NCBI GenBank assembly: GCA_024280785.1
Contig: JAJRPK010000104.1
Coordinates: forward strand, 1-7,558
DNA from: Gammaproteobacteria bacterium
GTDB taxonomy: Bacteria > Pseudomonadota > Gammaproteobacteria > Pseudomonadales > UBA7434
DNA length: 7,558 nucleotides
Direction of reading: 5' to 3'
Positions 1-6,100 of the stretch are shown here, one piece after another. The number at the start of each line of letters is the position of its first letter. Position 1 is the first letter of the stretch. Below the pieces are notes generated by a model. That model was not told where the DNA came from. It searched no databases and saw only the letters and a program-made list of their open reading frames with translations. A program made the position numbers and the translations under genes.

Positions 1-545
1 AAGATACGCTGGCCAATTTGTTTTCCGGTTTTTTTATTGTCGCTGACTCGCCGTATAACATTGGCGATTACATTAACCTGGACTCGGGTGAGCGCGGTAA
101 AGTATGTGCTATAGGTTTACGTAGTACGAGATTGCTCACGCGTGACGATGTAGAAATTACTATACCCAATGGTGTTATTGCTAGTGCGAAAATTATTAAT
201 GAAAGTGGTGGTCCTTCGTCGCAAATGCGAATTCGCATTATTGTCGGCGTGGCTTATGGATCAGATATCGATCGTGTATACGACTTATTGATGCAAGTCG
301 GCAACGAACATACCGAAGTGTGTACTTCTCCCGCGCCCAGAGTTCGGTTACGTGGGTTTGGTGCGTCAAGTTTGGACTATAACTTAATGTGTTGGATTGA
401 GCGGCCACAGGATAGAGGTCGTATCTCGCATGAAATTAATTCAACGATTTATAAACTGTTTGCCAAAAATAACATAGAGATTCCATACGCTAAGCAAGAT
501 ATACATATCAAGGAGTGGCCGCACGCTGAACGGGCGAGTGATTAA
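1..545 (+). CDS. MscS-family mechanosensitive ion channel, 3' part (5' end outside window)
   Basis: The reading frame is open from the left edge (codons begin at base 3) to TAA 543-545, giving about 180 residues; the N-terminal membrane helices are missing. The first visible residues, DTLANLFSGFFIVADSPY, match the junction between the pore-lining helix TM3b and the beta domain of MscS. They are followed by the beta domain (GDYINL, then a short sheet with RSTRLLTRDD and the hallmark IPNG before the NxxIIN-type segment) and then the mixed alpha/beta C-terminal cage domain. Channels of this family sit in the inner membrane and open under membrane tension to release solutes during hypo-osmotic shock. 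A TTG at 18 is not the true start, because the homology continues upstream of it. The short tail after the cage domain (HIKEWPHAERASD) is typical of small MscS paralogues. The stop overlaps the start of the next gene by 8 bases, which suggests co-transcription. Family assignment is firm; ion preference and gating cannot be judged. Confidence 0.93.
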   Translation, partial: DTLANLFSGFFIVADSPYNIGDYINLDSGERGKVCAIGLRSTRLLTRDDVEITIPNGVIASAKIINESGGPSSQMRIRIIVGVAYGSDIDRVYDLLMQVGNEHTEVCTSPAPRVRLRGFGASSLDYNLMCWIERPQDRGRISHEINSTIYKLFAKNNIEIPYAKQDIHIKEWPHAERASD

Positions 546-849
546 AATACCAATGCTCAATTCTTCTATGGACGCAACAGAAACTAAAAGACGGTTTAAG
601 CAACGAGCCATTTGGTTTTACTGTGTCAATATAATGATGGCATTGATAATAGGCTTGAGTCTTTATTTTTCTAAGCAAGCGGGGGTTTATCAGCAGACTT
701 TTATTCCCATTTTGATATTATTTTTTATTTGGATTTTTAATGTAGATAAAATTTATCGCTGCCCTAAGTGTTCAAAGTCTCCTCGTGGCAAAGAGGGCTT
801 AATTTATCTACCAAAAACCTGTACATCTTGTGGCGTAGAGCTACGTTGA
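538..849 (+). CDS. Small two-helix membrane protein with C-terminal zinc ribbon, function unknown
   Basis: This is a 103-residue protein if started at GTG 538. Alternative starts are ATG 553 (98 aa) and ATG 568 (93 aa). None has a convincing Shine-Dalgarno sequence at normal spacing: an AGGAG at 511-515 lies 22 bases before the GTG. The start is therefore uncertain, and ATG 568 (MDATETKRRFKQ) begins just before the first basic, clearly protein-like stretch. Two hydrophobic segments are visible, about residues 26-45 and 54-69, followed by a short cytosolic-type tail with CPKC (C75, C78) and CTSC (C95, C98), a classic four-cysteine zinc ribbon or rubredoxin-knuckle arrangement. It follows the mscS-like gene with an overlap of 8 bases or a gap of 7 or 22 bases, so it is probably translated from the same message. 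I do not recognise a named family. A role as a small accessory or metal-binding membrane protein is only a guess. Confidence 0.72.
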   Translation: MIKIPMLNSSMDATETKRRFKQRAIWFYCVNIMMALIIGLSLYFSKQAGVYQQTFIPILILFFIWIFNVDKIYRCPKCSKSPRGKEGLIYLPKTCTSCGVELR

Positions 850-852
850 GAG

Positions 853-881
853 CTGCAGTAAACGCTGTGCTTTTACAGTAG
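853..881. terminator. Possible convergent stem-loop between the 849 and 873 gene ends
   Basis: CTGCAGTAAA (853-862) can pair with TTTACAGTAG (872-881), giving nine pairs including one G-T, one internal A-A mismatch and a nine-base loop. It lies between two converging genes and overlaps the last codons of the peroxidase gene. There is no clear U tract on either strand, so a bidirectional terminator is possible but weakly supported. Confidence 0.25.
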
Positions 882-1352
882 CCCCTCAATTTCTTTAGCG
901 ATATCGGATGGCTTAACTGTCGGTGCAAAGCGCTTTACTACGTTACCTTCACGGTCGATTAAAAATTTGGTGAAATTCCATTTGATGCCTTCAGAGCCCA
1001 GTATCCCCTTGGCGGTTGATTTTAAATACTTGAACAGAGGGTGTGCATGACCGCCGTTAACCTCAACTTTTTCAGCCATTGTAAAACTGACGCCGTAGTT
1101 AAGCTGGCAGAACTCAGTAATTTCACCCATTGACCCGGGGTCTTGTTTGCCAAATTGGTTGCAGGGGAAGCCTAAAACTACTAGCCCTTTATCTGCAAAT
1201 TTTTTATTGAGATCTTCAAGACCCTCAAATTGAGGGGTAAAGCCGCATTTACTAGCTGTGTTAACGATTAATAGTACTTTGTCTTTATAGTCTTGCATGG
1301 CTTGGGCTTCGCCATTGGCAAGGTTAAAATTTAAATCGTAAACTCCGGACAT
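873..1352 (-). CDS. Glutathione peroxidase family, 2-Cys thioredoxin-dependent type
   Basis: This 159-residue protein has the full length of bacterial/yeast-type GPx enzymes. It reduces H2O2 and organic hydroperoxides in the cytoplasm; no signal peptide is present. The active-site motif NTASKCGFTPQ places the peroxidatic cysteine at C36. Q70 (in NQFGKQ), W125 and N126 (WNFTKF) complete the GPx catalytic tetrad, and FPCNQFG holds the family's conserved middle cysteine C64. C82, in EFCQLNYGVSF, aligns with the resolving cysteine of yeast Gpx3/Orp1-like enzymes (C36/C82). This predicts an intramolecular disulfide reduced by thioredoxin rather than by glutathione. The active-site codon is an ordinary Cys codon, not a selenocysteine UGA. 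ATG 1352 is preceded on the minus strand by AAGAGA about 8 bases upstream, an acceptable ribosome site. The gene is convergent with its left neighbour and divergent from the transporter at 1674, so it appears monocistronic. E. coli BtuE is a relative, but I do not assert orthology. Confidence 0.96.
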   Translation of the reverse strand: MSGVYDLNFNLANGEAQAMQDYKDKVLLIVNTASKCGFTPQFEGLEDLNKKFADKGLVVLGFPCNQFGKQDPGSMGEITEFCQLNYGVSFTMAEKVEVNGGHAHPLFKYLKSTAKGILGSEGIKWNFTKFLIDREGNVVKRFAPTVKPSDIAKEIEGLL

Positions 1353-1556
1353 ACAAATTCTCTTTATGGTTTTTATGGAATGGGCTATTTAGTTGAGTGT
1401 GTTAATTTACACCATTATCGCTCGGATACCAGCACTAATCGAACCCAATGATTTAAGGTTGGGGCATTAAATGTACATTTGGTGTGCAGGTGATGGAAGC
1501 AAAGTGAGTAATGGCTAAATTTGTGTGAACAGTCTCAGATTTAACAAGCTAACTGC

Positions 1557-1576
1557 GGATAAGGTGGTCGTTATCC
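1557..1576. repeat. Perfect inverted repeat, 6-bp arms with 8-bp spacer
   Basis: GGATAA (1557-1562) and TTATCC (1571-1576) flank an eight-base spacer, about 100 bases upstream of the EamA start codon. The geometry (6-8-6) matches that of a second inverted repeat at 1627-1646, although the arm sequences differ. It could be a regulator site or an RNA hairpin. No known operator is recognised. Confidence 0.4.
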
Positions 1577-1591
1577 CTAAAAGGATTACAC

Positions 1592-1609
1592 TAATAGTAT
1601 TACATATGT
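1592..1609. repeat. Two abutting AT-rich palindromes
   Basis: TAATAGTATTA (1592-1602) is a perfect 11-base palindrome around a central G. ACATATGT (1602-1609) is a perfect 8-base palindrome sharing its last A. They lie 65-80 bases upstream of the EamA ATG. The AT content makes chance occurrence plausible, but they sit between the two 6-8-6 inverted repeats. Confidence 0.3.
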
Positions 1610-1624
1610 GACTTATTTTTTATT

Positions 1625-1652
1625 TTGCTCTTTTATGGTTAAGAGCTATCAA
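1625..1652 (+). promoter_or_regulatory. Candidate promoter of the EamA gene overlapping an inverted repeat
   Basis: TTGCTC (1625-1630) and TATCAA (1647-1652), separated by 16 bases, form a weak sigma70-like pair. Within it, GCTCTT (1627-1632) and AAGAGC (1641-1646) form a perfect inverted repeat with an eight-base spacer, exactly filling the -35 to -10 interval. If the promoter is real, a repressor at this site would block RNA polymerase. Both boxes deviate from consensus, so this is tentative. Confidence 0.25.
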
Positions 1653-1660
1653 TATTTCCC

Positions 1661-1666
1661 GGCGGA
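1661..1666 (+). promoter_or_regulatory. Ribosome binding site fixing the EamA start
   Basis: GGCGGA lies seven bases before ATG 1674, resembling GGAGGA with one change. It supports ATG 1674 over the later in-frame ATG 1698, which has no purine-rich site. Confidence 0.6.
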
Positions 1667-1673
1667 ATAAACA

Positions 1674-2693
1674 ATGACAAAACCAGTGGCCATACCCATG
1701 GCTGCACCAGTAGCTAAGCGGGTGGGAACTTCAGGACGATGGAGGCTAGGTTTATCCTTGACGTTGACAACCTGTATTTGGTGGGGGATGTTGCCGATTG
1801 CGCTCGTCGGTGTCTTACATAAACTTGATCCAGTGACATTAACATTTTACCGCTTTTTTTTTGCCACCGTTATTTTATTACCGGTCGTAATTTTTAAGAC
1901 CCCTCTTGCCGATATTAAAATTTTACAGCATCGCATGATAGCCACTAAAGTGTTGTTTGCCGGAATGATGTTGGCATTTAATTACATTTTATATTTATTA
2001 GCTCTTGATCGAATGTCGCCGGCCGGAGCTCAGGTACTTACACAGCTCGCTCCCATACTTTTCTTAATCTCAGGTGTGCTTGTCTTCGGTGAGCGCTTTT
2101 CCGTTACTCAGTTGGCGGGGGTATTACTTTTTATCTTGGGATTAGCTTTATTTTTTAATCTCCGTATCGTAGAGATATACGAGGGTGCAAGCGATGGGGC
2201 TGGAAAGGACTACGGTATTGGTATGCTGTTGATGTTCTTTGCTGCCATTTCCTGGGCGGCCTATGCCGTTACTCAAAAGCAATTGGCCCCATATATAGGG
2301 TCGATACAATTGCTGTTTATGATTAGCGTGATTGGGGCGATATTTTTTTACCCCTTGGCGCAACCTTGGCTAGTATCAGAATTGAGTGGTTTTGAGTGGG
2401 CATTATTAATTTTTTGCGGTTTAAATACCGTAGTGGCCTACGGTTGTTTTTCAGAAGCACTTAATCATTGGGATGCCTCTAGAATCGGTGCGGTACTTCC
2501 TATTGTCCCCGTGCTGACTATCGCGTTCACTTCAATCGTTTCGAAATACTCCTTTATCGACGTAGTTCAAGAGCCAATGAACAGCTGGGTGTTAGTGGGT
2601 GCCGGCTTAGTCGTGGTCGGATCGGCCATTACTTCGTTAGTCCAGGTTTCCGTGCCCGATCTAGACTATTCATCGTCGACGAAAACGGATTAG
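1674..2693 (+). CDS. EamA-family (drug/metabolite transporter superfamily) inner-membrane permease
   Basis: This 339-residue protein has the 10-helix, internally duplicated architecture of EamA/DMT carriers. After a short hydrophilic N-terminus, helices lie roughly at 27-47, 55-74, 92-111, 117-137, 144-162, then 181-200, 209-228, 241-259, 271-290 and 305-324, with a polar loop (163-180, GASDGAGKDY) joining the two EamA repeats. Family features visible are DPVTLTFYRFFFA in helix 2, SPAGAQVLTQLAP and VFGERFS around helices 4-5, and the matching SRIGAVLPIVPV in the second half. Members export metabolites, amino acids or drugs; some are RhaT- or YdcZ-like. The substrate cannot be read from sequence. 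The hydrophilic tail after residue 325 (about 15 residues, Ser/Thr/Asp rich) is unremarkable. The gene stands alone: it diverges from the peroxidase gene and has 310 bases before the next gene, so it is probably monocistronic. Confidence 0.93.
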   Translation: MTKPVAIPMAAPVAKRVGTSGRWRLGLSLTLTTCIWWGMLPIALVGVLHKLDPVTLTFYRFFFATVILLPVVIFKTPLADIKILQHRMIATKVLFAGMMLAFNYILYLLALDRMSPAGAQVLTQLAPILFLISGVLVFGERFSVTQLAGVLLFILGLALFFNLRIVEIYEGASDGAGKDYGIGMLLMFFAAISWAAYAVTQKQLAPYIGSIQLLFMISVIGAIFFYPLAQPWLVSELSGFEWALLIFCGLNTVVAYGCFSEALNHWDASRIGAVLPIVPVLTIAFTSIVSKYSFIDVVQEPMNSWVLVGAGLVVVGSAITSLVQVSVPDLDYSSSTKTD

Positions 2694-2783
2694 TTAACTA
2701 GTGGCAGGTTTCTTTCGATGGTTTGATGTCGTTCGTAGTTTTTAATCGTCAGTTTATATATGTAAATATGTTGCAAATATAAA

Positions 2784-2807
2784 ATATTATTCCAATAAAT
2801 ATAATAT
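2784..2807. repeat. AT-only inverted repeat, 7-bp arms
   Basis: ATATTAT (2784-2790) and ATAATAT (2801-2807) are perfect arms around a ten-base spacer, inside the most AT-rich stretch of the window. Such DNA often binds nucleoid proteins such as H-NS-like silencers, but no specific site is recognisable. Confidence 0.3.
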
Positions 2808-2869
2808 GTCGTTTAACATGCGTGCCAATCAATAGCACAGATAATTCATCGCTGTAGCGTTGAGACGAC

Positions 2870-2891
2870 AAGTAGTGAAAAAGTAGTGAAG
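2870..2891 (+). repeat. Tandem 11-bp direct repeat
   Basis: AAGTAGTGAAA (2870-2880) is followed directly by AAGTAGTGAAG (2881-2891), two copies differing only at the last base. It lies about 115 bases upstream of the RHS start. This could be a regulator double site or simple replication slippage. Confidence 0.45.
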
Positions 2892-2956
2892 GACCATTAC
2901 CCACCAAGATTACGGAACAATAGAGTATGAACAACAACAATAGTTTTTATCTGCTA

Positions 2957-2986
2957 TTGCACCGTATTTACTTTTTTAAATATAAG
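2957..2986 (+). promoter_or_regulatory. Candidate promoter of the RHS gene
   Basis: TTGCAC (2957-2962) and TATAAG (2981-2986), separated by 18 bases, make a reasonable sigma70 pair. The -10 box lies inside the imperfect palindrome AATATA-AG-TATATT (2979-2992). The implied transcript start near 2993 would leave a very short leader of about 11 bases before ATG 3004, just including the ribosome site. This is unusual and lowers confidence. Confidence 0.3.
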
Positions 2987-2993
2987 TATATTC

Positions 2994-2996
2994 AGG
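2994..2996 (+). promoter_or_regulatory. Weak ribosome binding site supporting ATG 3004
   Basis: AGG lies seven bases before ATG 3004. An in-frame TAA at 2983-2985 closes the frame upstream. ATG 3004 is therefore the first possible ATG, and it is the only start that gives a complete signal peptide. Confidence 0.5.
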
Positions 2997-3003
2997 TAGC
3001 GAT

Positions 3004-3114
3004 ATGCATTTCTCCCATTCGATTTCAGCATTCTCTGTCCGCCCTAAATTTTCAATCATCCACATAACTCTCTTAGTCTTAGGCGGGCTGCTGCCCCCAA
3101 GCTCACTATGGGCG
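3004..3114 (+). other. N-terminal signal peptide of the RHS protein (residues 1-37)
   Basis: A longish n-region with R13, K15 and H20 leads into a hydrophobic core (ITLLVLGGLLPP, residues 21-32) and a cleavage-like SLWA-Q, with the cut predicted after A37. No lipobox cysteine is present, so Sec export with signal peptidase I is expected rather than a lipoprotein. Confidence 0.8.
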
Positions 3115-6100
3115 CAAGTTACGATTAGCTACAGTTACGACGAGCTAGACCGCTTACAAACGGTGCTGCGTTCTGACACTCCGGTGGTCACTTACACACA
3201 CGATGTCGTGGGCAATATCACCAGCGAGACTATTAGCCAAAGCCCCGATACCGATGGTGATTTACAAGCCGACTTTGCCGACCTCGACGACGATAACGAT
3301 GGCATGACCGACCTGTTTGAAAATCAATACGGTTTAAACCCGCTCGACCCCACCGATGCAGCGTTAGACCCCGATAACGATGGTCGCAATAATTTACAAG
3401 AGTTTCTCGATATGACCAATCCGCTGATCGCCGATGCCCCCGAAGGCGTTAATGTGCCTGCGTTGCCATGGTTAGGTTTGAGCTTCTTAGGTGTTTTGCT
3501 CGTCGTGGCCCGTTACTACAGCGTAAAAACGCGCCATGCGATGCTTCCCGGGATGTTTACAACGATGTTTACAGCGGTGACCGCAACGGTGATCGCAACG
3601 ACAACACTCATCCAAGCAACCGATGCCGTGGCGCAAACTGAGGGTTTGGTTGTACCGCAGGCAATTTTACAAGCACCGTCCAAAACACTGCTTGACCCCG
3701 GTTGGTATCAACTCGAAGGCGAGGCAGTATCACCCGAAGATGCACAGTTAATATTGGGTATTCCTGACAGCCGTTATGACGCAATACCGGCAACCCCTCC
3801 TAAAGAAGGTGAATCACTTTTTCAGGCTTCTTCTGCATTTGCAACCCCTTCCGATTACACGGCATTGGCCGAAGCGTTAGAGAACGATCCACGTCGGATC
3901 TATCAATATGTGCGAAATCATTTTGAATATGTCCCCTATTATGGAGCGTTAAAAGGCGCGTATTTGACTTTGCATGAGCGTAGCGGTAACGACTTTGACC
4001 AAGCCGCTTTGTTGGTAGAAATTTTACGTGCCGCCGGTTTCACCGCCAATTTTCGCTATGGCAAAGCCACCGTGCTAAAAAGTAACAACCAGCAAATGAG
4101 TGATTTGGCCGCCTTGCTAGGCACCGACCAAGACGCGAACATCATGGCTGATGTCTTTTCTAACGGCGGCGTCCCTGTCACGCATACTAGCAGTACGATA
4201 CAGTTTGACCGGCTGTGGGTAGAGGTCACGATTAACAGCGCGATGGTTTCGCTGGACCCGGCATTTAAATTATTGGCCACTCATGCTGCGATAAATTTAG
4301 ACACGGCAATGGGCTACAGCGAATCCAGCTTGTTAGCCACTGCCGGTGGCACGCTGGGAACAAACTCGATTCAAAATCTCAGTACCACGGGGATTGCCTC
4401 GTATTTATCGGCTCGCACCACACAGTTAAAAAACTACCTCACACAAAATTATCCCAATGATCGTATCGAAGAGATCGTGGGGGGCTTTACCATTATTCCC
4501 GACCAGTCAACCGTATTACCGGTGGCCTTGCCATTATCCTCGACCCCCACCTTTCCCGCTTGGTCAAGTATTCCATCGAACTATGTAACAACGGTACAAC
4601 TGCAACACGGCGGCATTAATACAATGTTTAGTGCGCCCGACATTGCCGGTCGTAAATTGAGTATTCGCTACACCAATGCGACGGTGATTCCCGATCCACC
4701 GGCAGGCGCCGTCGATTTTGGTTCTGTGGCGGTGGGTGCAAACGGACCTACGTTTACTTGGGGGCCATTTACCAATACGAACCCCGTTGACATTCAGCTT
4801 CAGTCAACGATTACTGGCGCCAACGCTAGTGCGTTTCAATTTACCGCAGGCGGTGGTACGCAAACATTACCCGCTAACGGGGGTACGGGAAGCGTCAGTG
4901 TCCGGTTTACCGGCTCCGGCCAATCAGCCGGTCGCAAAAATGCCCAGTTGACCTTTACCACCTTATATCTCGGTATGGTTCAGGGCACCCCGCAAGTGGT
5001 CGATATTACTGGTGTGGTAGAAAACCGTGTGGCAGAAATTTATCTGGATGATGTATTGCAGGTCTCCGAGGGTACACCTTCTGGCAACCTGAATGATTTG
5101 GTCGTGACCGTTGATCACCCCTATGCAGCCAGTGGAGGTACGTTTGTCGATCAGCAAGTCACCTTCAATCTGGTACGGCATGGCCAGTATGTATTAGCTT
5201 CCGGTTTTGGTGGTGATCGCAACAGCACCTTGTTGGCCGAACGCCAACGCCGCCTAAGTCGTATGAGTTTTGATGGCACCGCACCTACATCGCCAGAAAT
5301 TTATTCCGAAACCTTGAATGTGATTGGCCAAACGTGGTTGCAGCAAACCCAGTTAAAGCTCGATATGCTTTGCAGTAGTACCCAATTTCACTGTATGACC
5401 CATCATCGGTTTGGCATTGTCGGGCAAGAAGAAGGCTATTTTGTCGATGTCAAAGCCCAGTTAGGTACCTTTCCTAAACGAAGCAACAGCGCGGTTGAAG
5501 GCGCGTTCCAGACCAACAGTTTAATGGCCAGTGCGATGGAACACAGTGTGCTAGAGCAATTGCAAGGCGCCAGTAATCCCGGTATTTCCACCATCAAGAT
5601 TTTTGCCCTGAATAATCAAAATGGCGGCAAACTGTTTTTAGCCAACAACAGCAACTACGCATCAATACGCCCTCAATTAGTCAATTACTCCACCGCGCAA
5701 TTGGATAACTTTCAAACGCTGGTGGCCGCCGGTTCAACGCTGCTGCTGACAGAGAACGGCTCGGTGACCTTAAATGACTGGTCGGGGATTGGCTATATTA
5801 ACTATAGGGTGAATGGCAACGACAAAGGCATAGGTATGATTATCGGGGGTGATTTGAATGGCGGTTTTGCCAGTTTGCCTCAAGTCTTGTCTCCACCGAC
5901 GACTTATCAGGAATACTTTCCTGAGATTGTTCCCCGGACGAACATCGTCCAAAATTATGCCCTTGATCCGGTGAATTTAAACAGTGGCGCGTTTGTATCA
6001 AGCATGACCGACCTGGCGCTCGGCGGTTCGGGTGTCAGAGGGCTTGGTTTTTCTCGCCATTACGACAGTCAACAGGTGGCGCAAGATACCGCCGGTTTGG

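Larger units (their letters stand above)
1353..1673. other. Divergent intergenic region between peroxidase and EamA genes
   Basis: These 321 bases contain no supportable gene. They must hold the minus-strand promoter of the peroxidase gene and the plus-strand promoter of the transporter. I could not pick a convincing -35/-10 pair for the peroxidase. The right half (1557-1646) holds a run of short perfect palindromes, annotated separately. A near-palindrome GTGTTAATTTACAC (1399-1412) and CCCAA/TTGGG arms (1444-1448 with 1459-1463) are also present, but they are short enough to arise by chance. Confidence 0.6.
2694..3003. other. AT-rich intergenic region upstream of the giant RHS gene
   Basis: These 310 bases hold no supportable gene. 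A 63-codon minus-strand frame (2749-2940) is hydrophobic only because it runs through AT-rich DNA; it has a TTG start and no family signature. The section 2745-2815 is strikingly AT-rich and contains an AT-only inverted repeat. A tandem 11-base repeat lies at 2870-2891. CAATAG/CTATTG arms (2938-2943, 2954-2959) could form a short hairpin just before the candidate promoter of the RHS gene. No rho-independent terminator for the EamA gene is apparent. Confidence 0.6.

Noticed and set aside
1245..1247. Selenocysteine in the glutathione peroxidase active site
   Set aside because: The active-site codon reads as an ordinary Cys codon on the minus strand and the frame has no internal UGA.
1399..1412. 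GTGTTAATTTACAC as a regulator operator for the peroxidase gene
   Set aside because: It is an imperfect AT-rich palindrome that matches no known site I can name.
2148..2363. Minus-strand frame of 71 codons inside the EamA gene
   Set aside because: It is opposite a well-supported transporter coding region; the composition is that of an antisense shadow.
2691..2700. Palindrome TAGTTAACTA at the EamA stop as a terminator
   Set aside because: It is only ten bases with no loop and no T tract, and is better explained by chance.
2749..2940. Minus-strand frame of 63 codons, hydrophobic
   Set aside because: It begins with TTG in AT-rich intergenic DNA, lacks a ribosome site and family motifs, and its hydrophobicity follows from base composition.
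3541..3555. Separate gene starting at ATG 3541 or 3553 (second signal peptide as a true N-terminus)
   Set aside because: No stop codon separates it from the upstream frame and no Shine-Dalgarno sequence precedes either ATG, so one continuous protein is the simpler reading. An internal start cannot be fully excluded.
4718..4951. Plus-strand frame of 77 codons in another frame, plus antisense frames at 3608-3793, 4056-4280, 4963-5181 and 5770-5952
   Set aside because: All lie within the uninterrupted giant frame and carry no family signature or start signals.
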